Below, piece after piece: positions 39,720 to 48,953 of a DNA stretch of 64,000 nt. The notes under the pieces are model-generated. The model searched no databases and was not told where the DNA came from. It saw nothing but the letters and a program-made list of their open reading frames with translations. A program made the position numbers and the translations under genes. The stretch covers positions 16,017 through 80,016 of the forward strand of contig CAJNDS010000727.1 in NCBI GenBank assembly GCA_905221605.1, read 5' to 3'. Within the stretch, counting starts at the first letter, position 1; each line of letters opens with the position of its first letter. Source of the DNA: Symbiodinium natans (Eukaryota > Sar > Dinophyceae > Suessiales > Symbiodiniaceae).

Positions 39720-42571
39720 AATCAAACTTGCCCGTTCGAACGGGCAGGAGGCGAAGGCCTTGGGGGGCTTGCTGGATCCTTATGCTCAAAAGCCGGGTCC
39801 GTGTGCCGAGCAGGTCCGCGTTTGGGCGGCATCCTAATTTTCGTATCCCCTAGCAAATAGGTGAGGTATTTAGCCACCCCGTCCCCTTCCCGCACCGGTT
39901 GAAAGGGGACACAGTACACTGCATTGGGCAAGGCTCCAGGACGAAGCCACGCGCTTGCAGACTGGCAATCGTGCCAGAGTAGGAGTTGGACGTGTAGGAG
40001 GGAGGTTCCCAGCCTTCGGTCCGAAGCGTTCGGTAAAGGATCTCGCGCCCCAAGTAGCCTTCAGTGCCCACGCCTGGTCCAGGGGTGGCGTACCGAAGAG
40101 GTCCAGCCCAACCTTGCGCTCCACGGGCAACACAATGCTTGCCACCTTCCGTTCCCTGAAGGCTTGCTTGTGTGATTCCATTGCAATGCCAGGGCCATCC
40201 ATGCTCCACAGGCTGGCTTGTGTGCGCAGGTAGTCGGAGCAATCAAGGAGTGCGCCAATTCCATCGGAGTAATGCGGTGCAACAAAGACCAGCGGCCCCA
40301 ACCCCCTAGTGAAGGAGGAGGTGGCCCGGGCAAAGCCCGCCTCGCTGTTGAACAGGAAACCGGAGGCCCGACATGTGACGAAAACACAGACACCATGAGT
40401 GGGGCCAGTGGAGCAGGCGGTGGTAATAGCGCTGAAGAAGCGTTTCAGAGCCGCAATGTGTTTCATAAGGAAGGTTCTAAATGCTACAAGACTCCATGTG
40501 TTAGGCGGACCAGTCAACGGGAAGTCCTCCGCGGTTTGACATGCCTCCATGAGGCTCATGTGGTCTCCTCCTAGCTGCTCCGCCGGGACACTTTTTTGCA
40601 GCATGAACTTCATTTGGACCACAATTTTGGCATACTGGGAGACCAACCCAATGGGCGACCCCGGGTACACCTGGTGCCCAAAGGTAAGCACAATGTCCGC
40701 CAGCACCCTGCTGAGGTCATAGCTGTTGCCTAACTTGGTTTGGGTCTCATCCTGGGCAGGCACCCGTACCCATCTACAGGTCTCCATCCACCTGCCAGCA
40801 GGGCTACGCAGAGGCCGCCCGAGCAGATGCTGCACCGTGGGACCTGGCGGCATGCGAAGGTAGGAGCTCGGCCTATCAGCTCGAAAAGACAGGCCTCCGA
40901 ATACCGACATGCATACAGGATGGCAGCAATCTCTGGGGGCAGGCGCATGGAGGAACAGAGCGAGAGATTGACGGCCGGTCCGACAATGGCCTTGAGCCCG
41001 GCGGCCTGCATGACTGTCTCTGCTTGTTTCGGCTTGACGATACTCATGCAAAGGATCGACTCTAGCATGGAAACCGGTGAGAATAAGACATCGGAAAAGC
41101 CCGAGCCCAAGTTTGGCTTGCCCCAAGAGGGCATCTCGCATTGTCCCTTTTTCCACGGTCCTGCATTTTTGGCCGTTTGTCTGAGCAATGCCGCGGGCAA
41201 GGTGGCCGGCGTATAAGGGTCCGCAGGGACCGCATTGAGGCCACAAGTCTTTTGCTCCAACAGTTCAGTGACATAGTGGTAGTTGGGTCGGGACCCTCCT
41301 GCGGGCTGTCTGTGATCACCGATCATGACGTCAAGTGCATGCTTGATGTGCGTCAGAATGGTATTGGAGCCTGGTGTGCCCAGTTGCTGTGCTTCATCAG
41401 CTCGGCCTATCAGCTCGAAAAGACAGGCCTCCGAATACCGACATGCATACAGGATGGCAGCAATCTCTGGGGGCAGGCGCATGGAGGAACAGAGCGAGAG
41501 ATTGACGGCCGGTCCGACAATGGCCTTGAGCCCGGCGGCCTGCATGACTGTCTCTGCTTGTTTCGGCTTGACGATACTCATGCAAAGGATCGACTCTAGC
41601 ATGGAAACCGGTGAGAATAAGACATCGGAAAAGCCCGAGCCCAAGTTTGGCTTGCCCCAAGAGGGCATCTCGCATTGTCCCTTTTTCCACGGTCCTGCAT
41701 TTTTGGCCGTTTGTCTGAGCAATGCCGCGGGCAAGGTAGCCGGCGTATAAAGGTCCGCAGGGACCGCATTGAGGCCACAAGTCTTTTGCTCCAACAGTTC
41801 AGTGACATAGTGGTAGTTGGGTCGGGACCCTCCTGCGGGCTGTCTGTGATCACCGATCATGACGTCAAGTGCATGCTTGATGTGCGTCAGAATGGTATTG
41901 GAGCCTGGTGTGCCCAGTTGCTGTGCTTCATCTCGGAGCAGCAGCTCCACATCCTTTAAGCGATTAATGAGCAACGAGTAAGGGAAGCTGAGCCGTGCCA
42001 CGATCGTTCCGTGTGTCGTGGCTACAAGTAGCCCCCGATACACATCATGCGCGTCAAAGGGGAGCTTGTAAGTATCCTTCTCCTTGTTGCCCGGTATGCG
42101 AGTGATGCGATTGCGAACAAAGTCATTGCTGGCTGACGTTAACCTATCCACCGTCTCGACATAGGCCCGGACCGACTCGTTGCCATGAGCAGTGTACAGG
42201 GTAAGTCGACTCGTCAGGCAAGCAACAAGCACTCCGAGAAAAGCACATGAGCGCGTTTTGCCACTGCCAGGCGCTCCAGTAATGAATACGGAAGTGCGAT
42301 TGGCAGCCAAACCGTAGGAGCAAGCTCCCAGCAGCGCCGCCAGATGGCCATCAGCTCCCCAAAAGGTGTCGCAGAGACACGCCAGGAAGGTGGGGCCCAC
42401 CGCGAGCGCAAAAATACTTGCTCGGTTCCGCGGGTCGTGTTCATTGCTCAACGAATCAGGGGGCAGGCGCCGACACTCCACATGCCACAGCGCAGGAGTC
42501 CGGGCGTCAGCGGAGCATCTGGTAGCGTCGCTAACACGCCGGTCAGTAGCTGCGGAGTCATTCCTTGCCAT
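39720..42571 (-). CDS. SF1/Upf1-like helicase ORF with an internal duplication and downstream frame changes
   Basis: Starts with MARNDSAATDRR at 42571. Residues 99-106 are GAPGSGKT (Walker A). LLRDEAQQLG (about 213) is Walker B/motif II; GDHRQPAGGS is motif III; VNLSLCSSMRLPPEIAAI is a motif IIIa-like block. The first frame ends at 40730, but helicase sequence continues in other frames: IGLVSQYAKIVVQMKFML (motif IV-like) and SEAGFARATSSFTRGLG (motif VI-like), then GLDLFGTPPLDQAW. Frame changes are needed near 40860, 40050 and 39935, after which NAVYCVPFQPVREGDG and KYLTYLLGDTKIRM follow. The motif set fits the Upf1/SMUBP branch of SF1. Residues from DEAQ to ELIGRA (178 aa) are present twice in tandem. 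It is probably a decaying gene; introns or sequencing errors are alternatives. It overlaps the upstream ORF by 14 nt. Confidence 0.7.
40866..41399 (-). repeat. 534-bp tandem duplication, copy 1
   Basis: Nearly identical to 41400-41933, with only about two base differences (GGTGGCC/GGTAGCC and AAGGG/AAAGG). 534 is 178 codons, so the helicase frame is kept through the duplication. It repeats motif II to the motif IIIa-like region. Confidence 0.95.
41400..41933 (-). repeat. 534-bp tandem duplication, copy 2
   Basis: Second copy of the unit at 40866-41399. The near-identity points to a very recent duplication or an assembly duplication. Confidence 0.95.
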
Positions 42572-44834
42572 AAGTTTGCTCCTCAGCGAGCCAAATTGTG
42601 AGGAAGGTATTCAAGGGATTCGTGGACCCTGGGCCTCCGGCTGGCGATGCTTGGTCAGTTTGCGTTTCATGCTTACCCCTGAAAACTTGGCAAACCTCCG
42701 GATGAATCAACTGGGCCCATAAATCGTGCCAATGCCCTTTAACAACCAATCCGATGATTAGAACAAGCACGAGGTCTGTGAGAAAACTTGGTAGCCAGTG
42801 TGGCTGCCGAATGGCATCAAGAGGTGAGTCTTCCATCGGAATTCCTAATGCGACATGCTGCCGCTCCTTGGGCATGTGCAGCAGTGCATCCCAAAGCGGG
42901 GTGGAAGCTCCACCGGGCAGCACCTCGAGCTGGCTAACTCTTGGTAGTGTGTGTTGGTTCGCGAAATGGCTGTGCTGCTCATCTGTCAGGAGCAGGGCAA
43001 TGGTGAGATTGACTGGCTGCATTGCTTTGCTCTCGCCCGGGCCGGTGCGGAGCTTTTTAGGGGATAGGAGCTCAATGAACACACCGGGGTATGCCACATC
43101 CCCACCACCCTCTCGCAAGGTAACCAGCAAGGCAGTACCTTTGGCGGGGACTTTGCCAGCAACCGCAAACCACAGTCTACTCCATTCAGGGACATCAATT
43201 AGCTCAGGTGTGAGAAGGATGACTGACGCCTGTGGACAGACTCGGTGAAGCAGGCAGATCGGCCAGGTATGAGTGCCTGGCTTGACCGCCACAGGTGTGC
43301 CGGCACGCTTTACTGCTGCTTGCTCTGGGTAATGGTATTGCTCCGAAGGCTGCTCCTCAATTTCTGCCTCAGAGGCCATGGCTAAGAACTGGTAGCCCAA
43401 CATGTCAACTAGGCGCTCAAGTGGCAGGAGGGGGAGCCACATGTCCAGCACAAGTTTCATCGTGGGGCCCAGCTCATGATACGGTAGTGGCAGGTCCGTC
43501 AGGTGCGGCTTTGCTTCTGCCAAGAGGACTTTGATGCATTCACTTCGTAGGTCTGCGATACCCCGATTCGAGGCAGGGGGCAGCCGGAGAAATTTCTCCA
43601 GGTCGGGGCGAGTTATCAGTCGTCCTAGTACGGATTTGACGAATGCTTGGGAATCTTCCGGCAGCTGGACAGAGCCGCAGGCGACACCCATTAAAGATGC
43701 TCGGACTGCGCGATCAAGCCGAGGGTCAGCCAAGCCGCAAATCTTTCGAGTAAGGTCTTTATGCACATATTCCCCCGGCGTAAGCTGGAAGAGCTCCTCA
43801 CTTTCGACAAAGTGGCCATAAGAGTGCCCACCATTGCCGAGTGCATCAGACCCGGAGAAATAGTATAGGCGTGCTCCCTCGCGGATCGCTTGCTCTCTTG
43901 CTGCCAAACTGGGCCGGAAGATGCAGAGCTGGTCGCTCTCATGGTGAACAAGGCTAACAGCATGCCGCAATTCCGAGGTAAGAATATGGCGCAACATGGC
44001 TCGTGGCATGGCTATTCCGCCCAAGCGTGCATCGATGGGGACAAAGTCACCCTTGCATTGGGGAAGTTGTTGACGCTCGTGCCAAGCAATAACCGCAGCT
44101 GCGCCCGTATAGGAACCAGCTGAGAATCCAGCGACGCGCAATTTGCATTCACCTGCTCTACCCGCGGCGAGGCTCACATGCAAAGCCGTTAACGCAGCAG
44201 TGTGTGGCATGCGCAAATGGGCCAAGGCAGGGTGCATTGTTAAGGAGGCTTCGACGGAGCTAATCCTAGCTCTCACAGCCGCAGGCAAGCCACATCCTTC
44301 CAACTTGGGGTACAGAGCACGCGCCACCTGGGCAGCCTGAGGCAGGAGCAACAGAGCATGGGATGCGTTGCCGCTGGACGAGAGCAGCAGCGGGCGATGA
44401 GTGAGGTCGTATCTGACAGGCTTACCCTGGTTTTCACGGACTGCCTCCATCTCCAGGCCCGTCAGTGCATAAGAGTTGGCGGTGTGGATGATACTGCCGG
44501 ACACAGAGGGGGGCGTATTCTCTTTTTTCCCGTTCATCCCACTGATGAAGAGCGACCGACACTCCCCTGCAGGCGTTAAGTAAGGCTCTGGGGGCGGGTA
44601 CTGGAAAGCAGGAAAGGCGAAGGCTGCAAGGGCTTGCTGCACCCGCATGGCTAGTCCATCCTCCCAGTATTGGCTAAGGCCCACAGGCGTGGCCTTGGTA
44701 TCTTCCAGAAAGAGAGTCCAGGGCAAATCCGCCTGGGCAAACCATGCATGCGAGGCGACAGCCAGCATGGCTAGCTGCCCTTTCGGGGTGTTAGGCCGAC
44801 TGCGCCATTTCGGGGTGGCTTTGCAAGAGGACAA
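42558..44834 (-). CDS. Alpha/beta-hydrolase-like ORF (758 aa), linked to the helicase
   Basis: Intact frame with no close family that I can name. The one clear motif is VAGFSAGSYTGAA, a G-X-S-X-G nucleophile elbow with S238. It is followed by IAMPRAMLRHILTSE and SLVHHESDQLCIFRP, which would fit the strand carrying the acid residue of an alpha/beta hydrolase, and later by GGHSYGHFVES, which could supply a histidine. The second half (VILLTPELIDVPEWSRLWF; LLVTLREGGGDVAYPGVF) is unassigned. A hydrophobic stretch LTDLVLVLIIGLVV near the C-terminus could be a membrane segment. The stop codon overlaps the helicase start (14 nt shared), and the start lies 12 nt after the preceding small ORF. From memory, similar hydrolase-like and helicase-like proteins are both common in dinoflagellates; their linkage was not checked. 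Confidence 0.65.
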   Translation of the reverse strand: MSSCKATPKWRSRPNTPKGQLAMLAVASHAWFAQADLPWTLFLEDTKATPVGLSQYWEDGLAMRVQQALAAFAFPAFQYPPPEPYLTPAGECRSLFISGMNGKKENTPPSVSGSIIHTANSYALTGLEMEAVRENQGKPVRYDLTHRPLLLSSSGNASHALLLLPQAAQVARALYPKLEGCGLPAAVRARISSVEASLTMHPALAHLRMPHTAALTALHVSLAAGRAGECKLRVAGFSAGSYTGAAAVIAWHERQQLPQCKGDFVPIDARLGGIAMPRAMLRHILTSELRHAVSLVHHESDQLCIFRPSLAAREQAIREGARLYYFSGSDALGNGGHSYGHFVESEELFQLTPGEYVHKDLTRKICGLADPRLDRAVRASLMGVACGSVQLPEDSQAFVKSVLGRLITRPDLEKFLRLPPASNRGIADLRSECIKVLLAEAKPHLTDLPLPYHELGPTMKLVLDMWLPLLPLERLVDMLGYQFLAMASEAEIEEQPSEQYHYPEQAAVKRAGTPVAVKPGTHTWPICLLHRVCPQASVILLTPELIDVPEWSRLWFAVAGKVPAKGTALLVTLREGGGDVAYPGVFIELLSPKKLRTGPGESKAMQPVNLTIALLLTDEQHSHFANQHTLPRVSQLEVLPGGASTPLWDALLHMPKERQHVALGIPMEDSPLDAIRQPHWLPSFLTDLVLVLIIGLVVKGHWHDLWAQLIHPEVCQVFRGKHETQTDQASPAGGPGSTNPLNTFLTIWLAEEQTYGKE

Positions 44835-44846
44835 GACCTCTTTTTT

Positions 44847-45332
44847 CTAATACATGAGAACCCCAAAAAAAAGTTGGAGCCTCACTGGCCCGCTGCCCTT
44901 TTTGCCTACCGAGGCCCACAGAGGGACGGTGGTGCCATTGCCCCAAATGGACTCGGGCAAGGTGGGCAGCCGGTTCACGTTCCCCCATAGCTGCAAGATA
45001 CTTTTCCCTTTGGCACCATATCCGTGCACAAACGGGGGGGGCATAACCTCATAACGATTGGCCATGAACAAGTCGGGACCAGGGAGGATCGCCAATCGGG
45101 AATGAGAACTGCCATAACCGATGAGCAAGGGGAGGAAACCCTGCTCGTAGGGACCTTGCCCCCAAGTTCGGACTCCTTTTACCTGCCCAACCAGGGGAGC
45201 TGCCAAAGTTAATCTGTGGCTCTGGTCGGCCAACCTTAAGGTTGGCCGTCTTCCACGCAAGCTCATGCACATACCTGCCGAGCAACGCCCCTGCTGGCCT
45301 TTGTTCCAGCAAGAGGGGTATTGCGCAGGCAC
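44847..45332 (-). CDS. Small ORF upstream of the hydrolase-like ORF
   Basis: 161 codons from the first ATG. The part that looks genuine begins near 45190 (GVRTWGQGPYEQGFLPLL) and runs through RLAILPGPDLFMANRYEV and LQLWGNVNRLPTLPESIW to the stop. The first 45 or so codons overlap the end of the integrase frame and are doubtful. Unknown function. Its importance is the spacing: it ends 12 bp before the next ATG. Confidence 0.4.
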   Translation of the reverse strand: MPAQYPSCWNKGQQGRCSAGMCMSLRGRRPTLRLADQSHRLTLAAPLVGQVKGVRTWGQGPYEQGFLPLLIGYGSSHSRLAILPGPDLFMANRYEVMPPPFVHGYGAKGKSILQLWGNVNRLPTLPESIWGNGTTVPLWASVGKKGSGPVRLQLFFGVLMY

Positions 45333-48300
45333 TGCAAATGGTGGACTTGGTCCAACGGCACCTGATCATGCATGCCAGGCAATGGAGTGGGCACTCCACT
45401 GGGCATGATGATTTGCTGAAGCGCTTGGCCCAACGCGGTGCCTATGGATGCCACCGCACTAGCAACATCGTCCGCAATGCAGAAGCTAGGGGGCTGGGGG
45501 TGCCTAGCATCTGGGGCATCCGGATAAAAGAGCACCAATCCACCATTTGCCTCAAGTTGGTCCTCTGACGCACAAACCATGCCAATTGAATCTGGCAAAC
45601 GAGCTCCGCACGGTATCATGGCCTCAACAAACAGATGGCTCCCTAGAGGCAACTTTTCACCTACACGCTCTTCCAAGCCCAGCCAAACAGACCAGAACGC
45701 TTCTTTCACGAGGCAAACATTGCGTTCAACGATGCCCTTCGCTTGAGGTCTGTTTATCGCGAACGGGACCCAGTGCATTGACCTCCCCCCGAATGTCCGG
45801 TGTTTCGCTGCATTGCGGAAAACACTCTCGAGGAGATTTTCTTGGTCCCCGTGGACAACAATGTCCAATCCACTCAATCCCATTTCCGTAAAGGCTTTGC
45901 AAACCGATACAGCGGGCACTTCATCCTCAGGTCCTAAGACCACGGTATGTATGTACCCCGACACCACATGAACCATGAGAAGGAAACGAACATTCTTTCC
46001 GAAAAATCCAAAGTCGACTTGCAACTCTCCGGGTCCGTGGTGGTGTTTCATGTGCTTCCTACGAGCCGGCACTCTCCCTCTAGCGCTTTGACATGTGTCA
46101 CAGCAACTAAGATAAGGTTGGTGGCCCTTATTTCGGTGCGCCTTCAGCCGCTCCGAGGTCAAATAGACCGGAACCTCAGGATCCAGAGCATCGCTCACCA
46201 CCTCCGGGGAACTCAGGGCACCCGGTTCACCTGAGGGAACATTCTCCACACGGGGTTTCTTTCGAACATCGGAGGGCCTAGGGGGTTCACTTCCGCTGGG
46301 TTTCGCAAGTTCAGCTTCCAACGGATCAGGAATCAACTCTTCATCCGACTCCGAATTCACAACAACCGGGGTCGGCAAACCAGCAAGCATACGCAGGGCC
46401 TCAGAACGTGCCACGGCCTTCTTTTGCTCGGACCCCTGCAGGGACCCAAGCCCACACAAGGCCCACTTCTTCAAGGCACGCCAACGTTTCATCATTGGCC
46501 CTTTTGCTTCCTCGCCCGTAGGCTCAGCTTTCAACTCACAAGCAAGCACGCCACGCACAAACAACAGGCGGCGCACAACACTCCAAGACCTACGTGGCAC
46601 ACGTCCTACCAAAGTTACACGCAAAAACTTCAGCCTACTCCTACGGCGCACACTCAAAAGCTTCACGCACCTACGCAGCCAACCTCTGAAAACCAAACCC
46701 AGAGTCAACCCTAAAGCCAAGGCACTGCTTCCTTTCCATGAAGACCTGGGCACAGAGGGACAGTGTGCAGACCCATTCGCGGCAGGCAGGCTGCACTCAC
46801 AGTCACCTACCAAGCACTCAAACGCTCCTACCCTACCTCCTAATGCACACAGACAATCTCCTACTGCAAACAGCGGGGCTTTCAGACCTACTCCTACCAA
46901 TTTTGTGCATTGCGGCGAAGATCTGAGCACCTCATGCCCGGCTTTTAGGCCCTCAGGGCCCATACCCAAGCATATCAATCCATATCGGAGCCAGAGTCTC
47001 CCACATCCGAATTGTCCATAGGCGGGTTTGGAACCACCATACTCATCTCTGCCGGCGGGGTCAAAGGAGAAGCGCTCCCCGGACTTCCAAGGCCACCGAC
47101 CAATGGCTCCATTGGGATCTCGGAACCCACGTCCATAGGGGTCCCAGGGGCACCGAATGCCTCCACGGGCGTCATCGGCGTCTCGATCTCCATTGGAACC
47201 TCGCCCGCAAGCTCCCTCAATGTATCTGGGTGCGGTGTCGATGGAGGAGGTAGAGGAGCAAGAGGAGGCGGAGGTATAGGCAGGCATGCTTCCATAGGCG
47301 TGCCTGGTGCCGAAGATGGAGCGTAGGAAAAGACGGACGGCGTCAGCGGTGAAGGAGGGCTGAACGGCAAGAAAGCCGGAGGTCCTGGTGGAAAAGCGGG
47401 GCTCGTTGACGATGATGGAGCCACCTCGGCTGTTGCAGCTCTCTTCATGTCGGCATGCAATCGAATCATTGCCTCGGCTTTTGCACGCGCTTGGTTGAGC
47501 AGAGCCCATCCCGAAGGAGGTGGAGCTGGGGCACTTTTGTGAAGAGGCGGTGCCGTGCCACCAGACGCGGATGGTGCAACATCCGGTATTATAGTTGGCG
47601 GTTGGGCAGCCAAAGTCACCCGGCGGTTGCTCTGGACGAGCACGTCCGCCAAAAGCGCTCTCAAGTCGGCAGCCGGCACACGCTCGACCTTGAGCTCGTT
47701 TGGCAGGATGTTTGACAGCTCTGCCGTGAACAATTGGTATTGGGCAGGATGGCACCGCAACACCCGAATCGCCTCCAAGTACTGAAGAAATTTCTTCAAG
47801 GTGAGCTGGATGCCAACCTGATTGTTGCGCCAGTACCCCCTTTGCTCGCATGGAAGGTGCGGTTGGCGGATGGTAGCACTCACATCGGCGACTACCACCC
47901 CCACGGTGGTCAAAACATAGCCATACCTTGCATACTCTGCACGACGGTCGTGCTCCTCGACGAGGGTGTCCGTCAAAACCGACCGGTCCACCGTCGGAGC
48001 AGCAATGGCTCGCAGCTCGGCAATGAGCATAGGTTGCTTCACCGGAATGCCGCTTGTATTGACCACCAACTCCTGTGTCTCCAACTCCCCAAGGCAGGCT
48101 GGAATCCCCAACAGCTGTTCGACCGAGCCAGGGGTCGAGGAAAAAAGGTCGATGTTTTGGAGAAGCTGCCTCGAAAGAGACAGCTGACCTTCTTCCTCGA
48201 AACGGTGCGCAAGACGAGCAATCATGCTCGTCGAAAAGGCTTCCACCTGGGCCACACTCCCACTTTGGGAGTTCACAAGACAGAGCGGAGGCGAGGCTTC

Positions 48301-48661
48301 CGGAAGCTCCATCCTTTCCAAGGTCCCTTACACAGGCTCCAGGCTTTGAGCAAAACACTCCTAGAGCACACAACACCAGCAATGCTTTCAGAAACACTCC
48401 TGGCCAACGCAAGCTCCGAAAGGCACACTTCCTCTCTTCACTCTGTCCCAACAAACACTCAGGCACACAAGCGCTGGGGTGCAAGTCACTCCTACGTCCT
48501 ACACGCAAGGCACTCCTACTCCTAACGCAAACACTCTGAGGCTGGAGCGGCACAGGCCCTACCCATACGCACTCAAAACCCTTCTCTCCACAGCGTGTGT
48601 CCCTACTGGTTTGCTTCTCCAAAGACGTGTTGCTTGCAGACTTAAGCAAAACAGCTGGCAT
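45263..48661 (-). CDS. Integrase-bearing ORF of a retroelement-like unit (1,132-codon frame)
   Basis: One very long open frame, but only the C-terminal third looks like a recognised protein. An HHCC finger LKAHRNKGHQPYLSCCDTC (about 46150-46090) is followed by an rve-type integrase: LQVDFGFFG, VVHGDQENLL and KGIVERNVCL, with 39 residues between the second D and the E. Then comes an acidic/proline tail ending QVCA. The middle (46950-46400) has a hydrophobic-then-basic stretch (LALGLTLGLVF, RRSRLKFLRV). From 48321 to 46975 it overlaps a more protein-like frame on the same strand. There is no RT, protease or RNase H in any frame downstream, so this is either a truncated element or an integrase-only unit. 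The true start is not known. Confidence 0.6.
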   Translation of the reverse strand: MPAVLLKSASNTSLEKQTSRDTRCGEKGFECVWVGPVPLQPQSVCVRSRSALRVGRRSDLHPSACVPECLLGQSEERKCAFRSLRWPGVFLKALLVLCALGVFCSKPGACVRDLGKDGASGSLASALSCELPKWECGPGGSLFDEHDCSSCAPFRGRRSAVSFEAASPKHRPFFLDPWLGRTAVGDSSLPWGVGDTGVGGQYKRHSGEATYAHCRAASHCCSDGGPVGFDGHPRRGARPSCRVCKVWLCFDHRGGGSRRCECYHPPTAPSMRAKGVLAQQSGWHPAHLEEISSVLGGDSGVAVPSCPIPIVHGRAVKHPAKRAQGRACAGCRLESAFGGRARPEQPPGDFGCPTANYNTGCCTIRVWWHGTASSQKCPSSTSFGMGSAQPSACKSRGNDSIACRHEESCNSRGGSIIVNEPRFSTRTSGFLAVQPSFTADAVRLFLRSIFGTRHAYGSMPAYTSASSCSSTSSIDTAPRYIEGACGRGSNGDRDADDARGGIRCPWDPYGRGFRDPNGAIGRWPWKSGERFSFDPAGRDEYGGSKPAYGQFGCGRLWLRYGLICLGMGPEGLKAGHEVLRSSPQCTKLVGVGLKAPLFAVGDCLCALGGRVGAFECLVGDCECSLPAANGSAHCPSVPRSSWKGSSALALGLTLGLVFRGWLRRCVKLLSVRRRSRLKFLRVTLVGRVPRRSWSVVRRLLFVRGVLACELKAEPTGEEAKGPMMKRWRALKKWALCGLGSLQGSEQKKAVARSEALRMLAGLPTPVVVNSESDEELIPDPLEAELAKPSGSEPPRPSDVRKKPRVENVPSGEPGALSSPEVVSDALDPEVPVYLTSERLKAHRNKGHQPYLSCCDTCQSARGRVPARRKHMKHHHGPGELQVDFGFFGKNVRFLLMVHVVSGYIHTVVLGPEDEVPAVSVCKAFTEMGLSGLDIVVHGDQENLLESVFRNAAKHRTFGGRSMHWVPFAINRPQAKGIVERNVCLVKEAFWSVWLGLEERVGEKLPLGSHLFVEAMIPCGARLPDSIGMVCASEDQLEANGGLVLFYPDAPDARHPQPPSFCIADDVASAVASIGTALGQALQQIIMPSGVPTPLPGMHDQVPLDQVHHLQCLRNTPLAGTKASRGVARQVCA
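46975..48321 (-). CDS. Proline-rich gag-like ORF nested in the integrase-bearing frame (448 aa)
   Basis: Lies entirely inside the 45263-48661 frame, on the same strand but shifted. N-terminal half helical (FSTSMIARLAHRFEEEGQL; QYLEAIRVLRCHPAQYQL); C-terminal half proline/serine-rich (PPGPPAFLPFSPPSPLTP), then acidic and ending DNSDVGDSGSDMD. Composition and position before an integrase suggest a gag-like protein, but no zinc knuckle is seen. The codon pattern favours this frame as the real one here. If so, ribosomes would have to shift frame or a splice would be needed to reach the integrase. Confidence 0.55.
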   Translation of the reverse strand: MERMELPEASPPLCLVNSQSGSVAQVEAFSTSMIARLAHRFEEEGQLSLSRQLLQNIDLFSSTPGSVEQLLGIPACLGELETQELVVNTSGIPVKQPMLIAELRAIAAPTVDRSVLTDTLVEEHDRRAEYARYGYVLTTVGVVVADVSATIRQPHLPCEQRGYWRNNQVGIQLTLKKFLQYLEAIRVLRCHPAQYQLFTAELSNILPNELKVERVPAADLRALLADVLVQSNRRVTLAAQPPTIIPDVAPSASGGTAPPLHKSAPAPPPSGWALLNQARAKAEAMIRLHADMKRAATAEVAPSSSTSPAFPPGPPAFLPFSPPSPLTPSVFSYAPSSAPGTPMEACLPIPPPPLAPLPPPSTPHPDTLRELAGEVPMEIETPMTPVEAFGAPGTPMDVGSEIPMEPLVGGLGSPGSASPLTPPAEMSMVVPNPPMDNSDVGDSGSDMD

Positions 48662-48824
48662 CCGTCATCGCCCCCAGATCCATGCCGGGGAGCCAAGCTA
48701 TATAGGTTCCAGGGACAAGTCTGACCTTCTAATTTTTGAGCCCAAACCTTCCTGCATGGAGCATAGGTATTTGCAACAGGAAGCATGCATGCAGCTGACC
48801 TGCCCTGCCATTCAAGCTCAAGGT

Positions 48825-48862
48825 AGGAGAGGTCCTCCTAAAGAGCTAGGAGAACCCCTCCT
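48825..48862. repeat. AGGAG/CTCCT double hairpin
   Basis: AGGAG-AGGTC-CTCCT (48825-48839) and AGGAG-AACCC-CTCCT (48848-48862), 8 bp apart. It lies about 90 bp beyond the stop codon of the minus-strand gene at 48954. Confidence 0.8.
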
Positions 48863-48953
48863 GCACACCAAACATGCAAGGCCGACGATTTGTGCGAGCA
48901 CCTGATGCCAAAACTGCCCTATTCCAGGCGAGACAAGATCGAGTCAAAATCGA

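Noticed and set aside
48330-48661. N-terminal part of the 1,132-codon frame as a genuine protein
   Set aside because: Composition is Cys/Arg/Gly/Ser-rich without structure. Only the integrase end of this frame is supported.
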